This document shows positions 48,736 to 57,612 of a stretch of 64,000 bases of DNA, in pieces. The stretch comes from Selaginella tamariscina (lineage: Eukaryota; Streptophyta; Lycopodiopsida; Selaginellales; Selaginellaceae): contig PUQB01000218.1 in assembly GCA_003024785.1 (NCBI GenBank), positions 248,001 through 312,000 on the forward strand, read 5' to 3'. The translations under genes were made by a program, and so were the position numbers. Position 1 is the stretch's first letter, and every line of letters starts with the position of its first letter. Below the pieces are notes generated by a model that saw only the letters and a program-made list of their open reading frames with translations, was not told the DNA's origin and did no database searches.

Positions 48736-49692
48736 ATGATGGATGCCCTAAATGAACTTCGAGGGGATGTTCTGGGGTTGAACGACCGAATCGATAATGT
48801 TGCCGTTCGGATTCCAACGAATACAGCAGTGCCGGATGTTCCGCAACCAGACACACGGAAAAGGAAGAAGAAGCATGACTCAGAGTCAAGTTCCTCTGAA
48901 TCAGATTCTTCGACGGAAGTAGTTGGTGGAGGTCCCAGTAAATTCAAACCGGTAAAGCCTTCGAATTTCATGGGTTCGAAGGATTACAAGGTTTTGGATG
49001 ACTGGTTGTATGATATGGAAAGCTATTTCGAGGCTGCTTCCGTGAGAAAGACAGAAAAGGTTGCATGTGCCAAGCAGTTTCTTAAAGAAGAAGCTAAGAC
49101 TTGGTGGCAAATTGTTGAAGGTGAACGTGGATACCGAAACAGCTGGAAGCACATGAAAAAGGAGATTAAAAAGCAGTATATGCCGGATGATCTCGGTTTG
49201 CGATTGCGTGCTGACCTAGCACTTTGTCAACAGGGAGTTCGGGGAAGTCCTATGGACCACGTTTATCGATTCGAAAGTGTACGGCGATTGGTACCAAATA
49301 TGAGTGATGATGAGGCTCGAAGTTGCTTCATGGCTAGCCTGAATGAGAAAATGCGAAGAGAAATCTTAAGGTACAAGCCAACAAGCTATCGAGAATGTCA
49401 AGAGGCAGCTCAAAAGGTTGCTTATGGCATGTCGTTAGAAGACTTGTACAAAGGGGAGGAAGCAAAACCTAAACCAAGGAGGTTTCCTCCAAAGTCTGGG
49501 TTCAGAAGGTTTGATAGGCGACCAGATCAATCGCCATCAATTCGAAGTGCAAGTCCCTTTGTTGGCAGTTCCAAGTTTTCAGACACATCAAGACCCACCG
49601 GATTTCGGAAACCATTGGCATTACCACCTCCTCAGCAGACCAAAGGATCGGCTCCAAAGTCTGCTCCTCGCGTTCCGCAGGCGAGGTCGTGA
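48736..49692 (+). CDS. gag: Gag of the chromodomain gypsy element
   Basis: The 318-codon frame has an acidic, Ser-rich N-terminus (SESSSSESDSS) and then the retrotransposon gag domain (about residues 85-210). Motifs include DDWLYDMESYFEAASV, AKTWWQIVEGERGYRNSW and MSDDEARSCFMASLNEKM. A basic Pro/Arg-rich tail follows. It stops at 49690-49692, while the CCHC knuckle lies in a different frame immediately after, overlapping the stop. In relatives the knuckle is part of Gag, so one base has probably been lost here. Translation may begin upstream of 48736 (for example at 48724-48736), but no better ATG is in frame. Confidence 0.85.
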   Translation: MMDALNELRGDVLGLNDRIDNVAVRIPTNTAVPDVPQPDTRKRKKKHDSESSSSESDSSTEVVGGGPSKFKPVKPSNFMGSKDYKVLDDWLYDMESYFEAASVRKTEKVACAKQFLKEEAKTWWQIVEGERGYRNSWKHMKKEIKKQYMPDDLGLRLRADLALCQQGVRGSPMDHVYRFESVRRLVPNMSDDEARSCFMASLNEKMRREILRYKPTSYRECQEAAQKVAYGMSLEDLYKGEEAKPKPRRFPPKSGFRRFDRRPDQSPSIRSASPFVGSSKFSDTSRPTGFRKPLALPPPQQTKGSAPKSAPRVPQARS

Positions 49693-50270
49693 AATGTTAT
49701 AATTGTAACAAGCCTGGTCATTTTGCTAAAGAGTGTCCGGCACCCTCACAACAATCAGGACATTTCAAGGCGATGGTAGAAGAGGAAGTTGCTGAACCAG
49801 AAACGCTTGAAGATCCGAAAGATGAGTCAGAAGAGGTAATGTTGTGCCAGACACAACCTGCCTTATTCGCTATTCAAGACAAAACTGACCCTTTGCTATA
49901 TTTGATAAGAAGGATACGAGGGGACCGAGTCCGAATGATGATTGATACTGGAGCAACATACAACTTCATATCGACTAGTCTAGCTCGTCGATTGAATTTG
50001 AATGTAATAAAGATGTGTGAAATAAAGATCAATTTTGGCAAAGGTTCTCAAAATACTAATAATATAGCAAGGGCAGTTCCTGTCCAAATCAAAGATTGGA
50101 AGGCTAAGCTAGACTTAGTTGTCTTGAATATGACGGGGTTTGACTTTGTTTTGGGTATGGAATGGTTCCATAAACATGTAATCGAAATGAGGGGTTCTGG
50201 AGACAATCGGATCACGCTTGCAGCAGATAAAGAAGACATTAAAAAGACACACTCAAAATGGAAACGCTAA
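49689..50270 (+). CDS. Zinc knuckle and aspartic protease segment
   Basis: The segment starts in the frame containing CYNCNKPGHFAKEC, a perfect CX2CX4HX4C knuckle that binds the element RNA. An acidic linker follows. The retropepsin-type protease has the active-site motif MIDTGATYNFI (near 49938) and FDFVLGMEWF about 85 residues later. It ends at a stop at 50268-50270, where RT should follow, so a further frame change is present. Confidence 0.85.
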   Translation: MKCYNCNKPGHFAKECPAPSQQSGHFKAMVEEEVAEPETLEDPKDESEEVMLCQTQPALFAIQDKTDPLLYLIRRIRGDRVRMMIDTGATYNFISTSLARRLNLNVIKMCEIKINFGKGSQNTNNIARAVPVQIKDWKAKLDLVVLNMTGFDFVLGMEWFHKHVIEMRGSGDNRITLAADKEDIKKTHSKWKR

Positions 50271-50306
50271 CTGATAAGGATTGGAATCCTATGTTCCTTA
50301 CTTATT

Positions 50307-51083
50307 TTGGAAGTCTTGAACATGTTCAAGGATGTGTTGCCAGAAGACTTGCCGCCCGAGTTACCTCCACGTCGAGTTGTGGACCACAGGATAGAGATTT
50401 TGCCAGGTTCGTCTCCACCGGCAAGAGCCCCATATCGGTTGAATCCTCAAGAGTTAGTAGAATTGAAGAGACAGCTGACAGAATTGATTGGTCGAGGACA
50501 CATTCGACCTAGTCGATCGCCATATGGTGCACCTATCTTGTTTGTAATGAAAAAGGATGGTACGATGCGAATGTGTGTGGACTATCGAGCGCTGAACGCG
50601 ATAACTATCAAAAATAAGTATCCTCTTCCACGAGTGGACGACTTATTTGATAGGCTATCGAAAGCAAAGTATTTTTCAAGAATAGACTTGAGATCGGGGT
50701 ACCATCAGATTCGGGTAGCAGAGAATGACATTGAGAAGACCGCTTTTCGAACGCGTTATGGATCATTTGAGTTTCTAGTCTTGCCATTCGGGTTGTGCAA
50801 TGCTCCAGCAACTTTTTGCACAATGATGGATGATGTGTTTAGAGACTATCTAGACGAGTTCGTAGTGGTGTATATTGATGACATTCTGATTTTCAGTTCG
50901 ACAATTGAAGAACATGTGGAACACTTAGAAAAAGTGTTTCAGAGGTTGAGAGAGAACCAGTTGTATGCTAAAGAAAGCAAGTGCGCATTTGGTCAAACCA
51001 AGATAGATTTCTTGGGACACTTGATCTCAGGTGGGGAGGTTGCCATGGACCCAAAGAAAATTCAAGCTATTACGAGTGGATGA
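50307..51083 (+). CDS. Reverse transcriptase segment
   Basis: Ty3/gypsy RT motifs appear in order: [83 protein letters not shown], and the catalytic [11 protein letters not shown] (near 50870). Then come [17 protein letters not shown] and a stop after AITSG. The thumb/connection region continues in another frame, starting at about 51080. Confidence 0.9.
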   Translation: MEVLNMFKDVLPEDLPPELPPRRVVDHRIEILPGSSPPARAPYRLNPQELVELKRQLTELIGRGHIRPSRSPYGAPILFVMKKDGTMRMCVDYRALNAITIKNKYPLPRVDDLFDRLSKAKYFSRIDLRSGYHQIRVAENDIEKTAFRTRYGSFEFLVLPFGLCNAPATFCTMMDDVFRDYLDEFVVVYIDDILIFSSTIEEHVEHLEKVFQRLRENQLYAKESKCAFGQTKIDFLGHLISGGEVAMDPKKIQAITSG

Positions 51084-51388
51084 CTTTAAAAGATGTGCAT
51101 GAAGTTAGATCATTTCTTGGTCTGACAGGGTATTACCGAAGATTCATAAAGGGTTACTCGGAAATAGCGGCCCCATTGACAGATCTTACGAAAAACATTC
51201 CATGGCATTGGACTCCAGAGTGCCAACGTGCGTTCGTCAAACTCAAAGAGGCTATCTCTTCTGAGCCAGTTTTGCAGTTGCCCATCTTTGAAGATCCCTT
51301 TGAAGTAGAATGTGACGCTTCCGACTTTGCAATTGGTGGTGTATTGCAACAGAAAGGACATCCAGTGTCCTTTTTCTCGAAAAGTTAG
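51084..51388 (+). CDS. RT connection and RNase H start
   Basis: This segment continues the polyprotein in a shifted frame. It has VRSFLGLTGYYRRFIKGYSE, the connection domain after RT, and LKEAISSEPVLQLPIF. The start of the RNase H domain follows, with the first catalytic Asp in VECDASDFAIGGVL. It is stopped at about 51388, near the point where FFSK should be followed by the next RNase H strand in the segment starting at 51427. Confidence 0.85.
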
Positions 51389-51426
51389 ATGCCGCGCAAA
51401 CTCGATGGCCTACTCACGAAAAGGAG

Positions 51427-52749
51427 ATGTATGCTATTGTTGCTTCCTTGGAGTATTGGCGTCATTATCTTCCAAGTCATGGCACTGTGGTTTGGACAGA
51501 TAGTGTAACTCTAAGGTATTTTGAAACGCAGCCGAAGCTATCGCCGAAGTATGCTAGATGGCAGCAGAAGTTGGCACGATTTCAGCCTGAAATCAAACAT
51601 AAAGCGGGAAAGGACAATGTGGTAGCTGATGCACTCAGTAGGAAAGGGTCATCTTCGATTATGTCAGCACCCGTGTCAACTTTGGTGGATGAATTTGTGA
51701 CGGCGTATCCTCAGGACAAGTTTGCTAAGGAGGCTTTGAGCCTGGTGGCAAAGAGGAAACAAGTTCATCAGTTACGAAGAGATGGTAATATTCCAGCAGG
51801 AATAGAAAGTCGAATGGATGCACTCAAACAGGCGCATTTTGCGGTACGAGATGGAGTTCTTTATTATAAAGAAAAGAGACTCTATGTTCCAGAAGGGACA
51901 TGGAGGGAGAGGCTGTTAAGAGAGCATCACGACGTTCCTTTGGCAGGACATGGTGGAAGGCATAAGACGTTGGCTTTGTTGAAACAGGGATTCTATTGGC
52001 CGGGTATGATAGATGATGTTGCCAAGTATGTCAAGACATGCCCCACATGTCAACAAGTAAAGAGCCGATCGCAAAAACGAGCTGGGAAGTTGCAGTGTAT
52101 ACCGATTCCAGAGCGGCCATTTCAAAGTGTTACTTTGGACTTTATCATGGGATTGCCAAAATCTTGTGGTTTTAACGCGCTCATGGTGGTAGTCGATCGG
52201 TTTTCAAAGGTTGCTCATTTCATTCCAACTGTAGAGACAGTGAATGCAATTCAAGCAGCGAAGTTGTTCTTCCACGAAGTCATAAGAGTGCGCGGACTAC
52301 CGGAAACCATGATCTCAGATCGGGATCCTCGTTTACGGGAAGTTTTGGGGACATTGTTTAAGCAGTTTGGTACGATGCTCAAGTTCAGTACAGCCTACCA
52401 TCCGCAAACTGATGGTCAAACGGAGAGGGTGAACCGACAAGTCGAGGACTATCTCAGATGCTATGTTCAAGGTGATCAACTTGATTGGGCTGAACACTTA
52501 GATATGGCTGAGATATGTTACAATAACTCGATGCACACTGCAATCGGATGTAGCCCGATGGAAGTGTTAACTGGGAATAAGGGTGGTATTCCTCAGAGTA
52601 TGGTGTTACCGAAAGACGATAGCAATCGAGTTCCATCTGTAGCAGAGTTCACGGGACAATTGTATCGAACATGGGAAGCTGCTCGTCAAGCGATGGCTGC
52701 AGCACAGGAAAGGTATCGTCAGCAGTACGATAACATCGGCGGGATGTAG
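51427..52749 (+). CDS. RNase H end and integrase
   Basis: The 440-codon frame begins with the end of RNase H (VVWTDSVTLRYF and DNVVADALSR). Integrase follows. The zinc module HHCC (EHHDVPLAGHGG, then CPTCQQ) is at about residues 165-205. The DDE core has VTLDFIMGLP, MISDRDPRL and the Glu in TERVNRQVEDYL. The frame stops at 52747-52749, and the integrase C-terminus continues in other frames (GDMVLLST, YIGPYKVVKRVGKVAYGLDL) to about 52980. Confidence 0.9.
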   Translation: MYAIVASLEYWRHYLPSHGTVVWTDSVTLRYFETQPKLSPKYARWQQKLARFQPEIKHKAGKDNVVADALSRKGSSSIMSAPVSTLVDEFVTAYPQDKFAKEALSLVAKRKQVHQLRRDGNIPAGIESRMDALKQAHFAVRDGVLYYKEKRLYVPEGTWRERLLREHHDVPLAGHGGRHKTLALLKQGFYWPGMIDDVAKYVKTCPTCQQVKSRSQKRAGKLQCIPIPERPFQSVTLDFIMGLPKSCGFNALMVVVDRFSKVAHFIPTVETVNAIQAAKLFFHEVIRVRGLPETMISDRDPRLREVLGTLFKQFGTMLKFSTAYHPQTDGQTERVNRQVEDYLRCYVQGDQLDWAEHLDMAEICYNNSMHTAIGCSPMEVLTGNKGGIPQSMVLPKDDSNRVPSVAEFTGQLYRTWEAARQAMAAAQERYRQQYDNIGGM

Positions 52750-52984
52750 AGTATCAGGTTGGGGACATGGTATTGTTGAGTACCAAAACCTGAAGGTTCC
52801 AACAACTCTTTCGAAGAAGTTTCTATCGCACTACATAGGCCCATACAAGGTGGTGAAGCGAGTAGGGAAAGTGGCTTATGGGTTAGATCTTCCTCCAGAG
52901 TTGGGAACAATACACAATGTGTTTCATGTCAACTTGCTGAGCCATTCCACAAGGATGAGAAACATCCACATAGATATATAATTT

Positions 52985-53207
52985 ACGTCCGCCTCCAGAG
53001 TTAGTTGGTGAGGAGAAAGAATTTGAAGTTGAGGCAATATTAAAGGGGCGAAACATTCATGGACGGCGAAAACGTAAACGTGAATATCTTGTTAAGTGGA
53101 AAGGGTACCCGGCATGCGAGTCGACATGGGAACCATTGGAGAATCTGCAGAACGCGATGGAGTTGGTGAATGAGTTTGAGCAAGGTCTCAAACTGATTAA
53201 GAAATAA
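52985..53207 (+). CDS. Chromodomain at the polyprotein C-terminus
   Basis: A short in-frame segment ending at TAA 53205-53207 has the chromodomain pattern: FEVEAILKGRNIHGRRKRKR, EYLVKWKGYPACESTWEP, LENLQNAMELVNEF. The aromatic positions are partly present (YLVKWKGY and W in STWEP). In chromoviruses this domain steers integration by binding methylated histone H3 tails. Confidence 0.9.
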
Positions 53208-53561
53208 AGTTATTTCTTTCTTAACCTAGGGGCCGACAGACAACCTTAACTAGAGGCCTCCAATATAAATTCTAGTTAACTTAAAGAAATTAACTAACTG
53301 TTGTCTGTGTCGGGTGACAGACTTTGCAGACGTGCAAAAGGTCTCCAAATGACTTCTTGTCGCAGGTGGTGCCTCCGGCAGCTGAGTTCTCGCTCAGTGA
53401 ACGACGGTTCTGAAGTATTTGGCTTCGCGTAATGCAAGGGGGGTAATAAAACTTGTGAACTTTTTGCTGACTCCGCATAGAGTGATTAGTGTTAGTTTTC
53501 AGTTAATTTTTCCTAACCTAGTCTAGTCTTGGAGTTAGACGTCAACGAGGACGTTGACATT

Positions 53562-53578
53562 TTCAAAGGCGGGGAGTG
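53562..53578 (+). promoter_or_regulatory. Polypurine tract
   Basis: AAAGGCGGGGAGTG directly precedes the 3' LTR start TGTCATAG at 53579. Its purine run and position identify the plus-strand primer site. Confidence 0.8.
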
Positions 53579-54545
53579 TGTCATAGTTTTTACTATGACT
53601 CGACCCTTTACTTTGGGGTTTGACTGTTGTTACTTACCGAGTTGTGTGACGAACCCTAGATGTAGTAGGAAACAGGCCCGTTTAGTGCACTTGGGTATCT
53701 AGTGATGGTCCGGCCGGGTGTCATTAGGTATTTGCAGGAAACTCTAGGCGAAGCTAGAACTTACCTTCTAGAAACTCTCCCCCGGTTTGACGTTCTAGGG
53801 TTTTAAAGTATAGCTTGTCAAAATAAGGGTTAGGGACACTCCTAGGGTTGACCTAACCCTAGGGTTGCCCTAACCCCACGCCCTAATACCCCCCCTAGGG
53901 GTTAGGTTTAGGGTTAGGTTAGGACAACCATTTTCTCTAAGGGCTGGCATTTCCGTGCCAGCCCACTTACTCATTTAGGTAAACAGGGGGGGGGGTCCGT
54001 CACATAAATAAGGTAGAGTATATGTAGTGAGGCTTCCTGGGTTCAAAAGAGAGCTCGTTAACCTCCTACCGGTGCAAGCTAAGCTTGTGTCGTCAAGGTG
54101 CAACCCTCCGTTGTGCCGCCCAAACTTCCACACGACAGGGGTACAACCCACCCTAGGGTTAGACTATCCTTATCGTTGGCAGGATCTTGCCTTTGAGATA
54201 GGGCACGTCACTTCCAAGGAGTTAGTCAGATTCCTTGGTCCGAAAACCTGCCGCAAGCTCAAAGACATTGCCCGAGTTCACGTTCCGCAGAACTAGTGGT
54301 TGAGGCCTTGCTCCGGCCGCCTCAACCACGCCAAGCTAGGAACGACACCTAAAGCTCGGCTAGTCCGTGTATCCTGATCACAAGGTGAGTCTCGTTCGTG
54401 GCTTAGTCAGTTAGGGGTTTGAGTTCCTAAGGCTTGGGTTCCTAATACGGGTTATTTTACCAGATTCCGTGGGGTTTCCAGAGAGGGGATTCCAGGGTTG
54501 GCACCTGGCAAGCCGCCTTTGTGGCACCAGGTAAAAACTCTGACA
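53579..54545 (+). repeat. 3' LTR of the chromodomain gypsy element
   Basis: The 3' LTR ends CTCTGACA, followed by CAACT. It differs from the 5' LTR by a handful of substitutions and by homopolymer length (10 versus about 15 G in one run, and 6 versus 8 C in another). Confidence 0.95.
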
Positions 54546-54910
54546 CAACTCCTTCCACCATGACAGATCAGTCCTCTTAGTTGGCAAGTTGAATCTCTCC
54601 ACCAATGCCAAAAAGATGAACTCATCACTACTACCAAGATCAAATAAAACTAACACCAAAACTCTATTAATCATTACTTCAAAGTGAATCAGATTGTTAA
54701 GATTAGCCTCAGAGATAACTACAGTAGTATTCCCAAGCACATAGCTCAACTCTCTGGCTACCATATACACCACCTTAGAGCTTGGAGTTTTCTAATCCTT
54801 CAAATTTGTCACAACCTTTCCACTCTCCACCCATTTGAGAAAGTGGATGCCCTCATCCACATACTCAAGGGGTTGCTACTATGCCTTCCTCTAGAAGGTG
54901 CAGCCAGAAG

Positions 54911-56320
54911 TGCTTGTGTTCGATAAGGCGAAAGGACCTTAGGAAGAACAATGCAAGAGTGTGTGTAATGCATATTTGTTGCAGCTGAATGTTGGTCCAT
55001 GGTCTTGGTCAAAGGTTGACCACGATTGATCTCATGCTTAAGCTAATCACATGGGAGGCCCTAATTTTGGAGAGTGATTGGAATTGTTATAGTGGAGTTC
55101 AACTTGTTGTAGCTCAAGGGTGAGTGAGAATGCTCTAAGGTTGGCGATGAGTTAGGTAGCATTCATGAGTGTAACAACTTGGTATCAAAGCCAAGGGTTG
55201 AGATAAACTTGCTTTACTTTGTTGAGTAGATATCATGTTAGATTATGTGCTTAATCCAAAGTATTAGTGGGAGATTCTTGGAGATGATGAGGATGAGCTG
55301 TGTGGGATCAGGCAACTCTCATGAAGGAATTGTCAACCCTTTTCCGTAGGCAAGTGGATTACAATGTTGAGTACCAAGAGGAGTTCGGAAGGATTGGAGA
55401 TAATCTCAATGCTTTGAGAGATGAGCTAGGAGAGATTAAAAAGCTTCTTAAGCATGGGGGGAGTTGGGAGCAAAGCTCAGATAGAACATGATGCTCTAGG
55501 AGCAGTGATCGTCATCATGTGAGTAGAACCAAGTGATGGTTTTTGAGAAGAAACCTCTTTTTAAGTTTGATGGCTGTGGTACGTAGATTAGCACATCTCG
55601 TGATTGAGTAAAGTGGACATTGTTGAGGACTACTCATTAGAATGATGAGAGTAAGTTCTTAGCTGCATCCTTGGCATTGAAAAGGAAGGCGGACTCGTGG
55701 TAGAATTGTGTGAAAGAGTCTTTAACTACATGGACTCACTCCATAGATGCTTTTAAGAAAAGTATGCGCCTACATACAATGCACATGATGCTTGTCTCAA
55801 GCTTAGAGATTTTAAGCAAGGAAATCTCTCACTTGGAGACTACATCAACAAGATGAAAGCATTAATCGCTCATGATCATGAGATGTCATTCACTTTCCAA
55901 CATGACTGCTTCATTGACATACTTAAGAGTGCACAATTGGTGAATGCATTAGAGAGTCAGAGAAAGAGTTTAAGACTCTTGATGAGGTAGTGGAGGAGGC
56001 ACGTGTGGTTGCTATGCAGATGGAAAATAATGCATTAGCAGTTGGAAAGTGGAATGTTTGGGAGGACTCTAAGATTGAGGAGTCTCAAACAAGAGGAATA
56101 ACAACGATACTAAGAGTTTCAAGCATCATGAAGGTAGTAAGAACTATGAGAAGGACAAAGATTAAGGAGTTGGTCGAAGTCTTGGTAATCATGGATGCTT
56201 TGAGTGTAATGATCTGAATCACTACATCAAATATTGTCCTATCTTCAAGGTTAGAAAAGCCAAGAATGAGAAACATGTGGAGGAGATGGGACGGGAAGAA
56301 GCGAATTTTCTCATAGTTTT
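54911..56320 (+). mobile_element. Partial LTR retrotransposon: LTR end, primer site and gag
   Basis: An LTR end (about 54911-55177) is followed by the primer binding site TGGTATCAAAGCC at 55180-55192. A decayed gag comes next. Its pieces are MKELSTLFRRQVDYNVEYQE (near 55321), LKLRDFKQGNLSLGDYINKM (near 55797) and LDEVVEEARVVAMQMENNAL (near 55980), with a perfect CX2CX4HX4C knuckle CFECNDLNHYIKYC at about 56194-56235. No protease or polymerase follows. The LTR-like part resembles the inner arms of the inverted duplication at 40.8 kb. Confidence 0.75.
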
Positions 56321-56399
56321 AACCTAGTGAGTTGACTACCTTGGTAAAGATTGTGGGATATGTGGGCAAAAGACCCAAGCAGACTTGGGTCATCACGAC

Positions 56400-56500
56400 C
56401 AGGGGTCTCTTTATAAACACCAATTGGCCCTTTGCCTAGTTGGCATAAGGGGAGAGGGAAAGGTTGTGACAATTAGTATTGGAGCGGTCCGGGTTCAATT
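56400..56500 (+). mobile_element. Possible LTR end with a second primer-site-like string
   Basis: GGTTGTGACA is followed by ATTAGTATTGGAGCGGTCC, which resembles an LTR end plus a degenerate methionine tRNA primer site. The next 120 bp do not show coding domains. A weak call. Confidence 0.3.
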
Positions 56501-57235
56501 CTCATCAGGGGATGAACTTTGAGTAAAGCTCACGCTGTTAAGGTTGGCTCACAAGCCTGAGTAGAAACGCCTCTGGTTTGCACCTTCTAGGAGGAAGGGC
56601 ATGAATAGAAATGCCTCAACAACGACCACTTATGATTCACATGTTTCACCTCAACAACGACCACTTATGATTCACATGTTTCACCTCGTTAAACAAAGGT
56701 ACTTGTAAGTAGTAGTTCGGTTTTCAAACCTTTTCTTTGTTGATGTTACTTCAATTCTCAAATATTATTAATATGATATATGATATCATATAGCATAGTT
56801 ATGGGAGCAAAAAAAAATATAATAAAAAAAAGCTCAATCAATAATCATGTTGCCTCATACTAGCGGTCATACTACTATAATCATCCACAACCTGCTCCCA
56901 CACAGGCTTCCTCCTCCTCTCTTTCTAAATATCCTTCTATATTGCCTTGTGTATAGGCCTCACCACAAACAAATACTGCAACACCATGAAAATCAATACT
57001 TTGTGTGTGTGTGTGTGTGTTTGTAAAAGAGAGATTGCTAAACTAAATTCCAAATTAATTTCTCTATACACATGTCCATAATATACACTTAAAGTGTATT
57101 ACATTGACATAAGTAAGCAACTTTATTAAATTCATAAATTCTGAATAATATAATGTAGGATATATCTAAGGTTATTATAATATAGTTTTTTACATATAAT
57201 AAAACATGTAAACTCTATCCACTCACTCTCACTCA

Positions 57236-57271
<36 letters not shown>

Positions 57272-57612
57272 ATCTTTTACCTGACAAGACGGATCCAAAG
57301 TTTGCCTATGTTGTTAGCATTAAGACCACTTGTAACAACCTCCACTAAAGGTTTGGCACCACACAGTCCCATTAAGAAGTACTTACAATATAGTAATTAG
57401 ATATGACTGATTAAGAAATAATTCCTTGTCAATTGAACATATAAAGAAATATGAGCTACTTAATTAAAGTATATTATATCATCATGATTTTATTAAATAA
57501 GTTTAAATTCAAAACTAAATTTCTAATTTAAATCTATAGAAACTTAGGAATTTGACATGTATATTTATATATCATACCTTAAAATTAAATAATTATTAGT
57601 ATTTTTTAAGCT
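56501..57612. other. Spacer with an LTR-like block and microsatellites
   Basis: Positions 56610-56760 contain a direct duplication of ACGACCACTTATGATTCACA. They also match the inner arm sequence of the inverted duplication (near 40450 and 40740, reverse complement). CT and CA tracts lie at 57237-57271. The last 160 bp are the left flank copy of the dispersed repeat also seen at 36.5 kb. Confidence 0.5.

Larger units (their letters stand above)
47305..54545 (+). mobile_element. Nearly complete Ty3/gypsy chromovirus-type LTR retrotransposon
   Basis: The element is 7,241 bp and is flanked by a perfect 5-bp target duplication, CAACT (47300-47304 and 54546-54550). It has two LTRs (976 and 967 bp) that differ at only a few positions, so insertion was recent. 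Order: 5' LTR, primer binding site, gag, CCHC knuckle and protease, RT, RNase H, integrase, chromodomain, polypurine tract, 3' LTR. The coding region is divided by several frame changes: at 49690, about 50270, about 51083, about 51390 and 52749. Autonomy is therefore doubtful unless these are sequence errors. It sits inside an older minus-strand gypsy element. Confidence 0.95.
43880..54890 (-). mobile_element. Old minus-strand Ty3/gypsy element split by two later insertions
   Basis: Remaining parts read right to left. A protease segment (FDLGSSDEFIF) lies in 54773-54551. Its continuation (YDIILGMTWMENYNPRLNW) is in 47299-47063. RT and RNase H are in 45278-43880. They include VLREFKDVFSSHLPTGVP (near 45090), [19 protein letters not shown] (near 44800) and the catalytic region [12 protein letters not shown] (near 44580). 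RNase H (ALGRVFMQVGHVIAFESRKL, near 44110) follows. Removing the solo LTR (45279-47057) and the chromodomain element (47305-54545), with one copy of each target duplication, makes the segments contiguous. That is direct evidence of nesting. The YxDD-equivalent reads LED, and stops are frequent, so the element is dead. Its LTRs are not delimited. Confidence 0.8.

Noticed and set aside
49690..49696. Programmed frameshift between Gag and the zinc knuckle
   Set aside because: No slippery heptamer or downstream structure is visible. Relatives keep the knuckle in Gag, so a one-base deletion is simpler.
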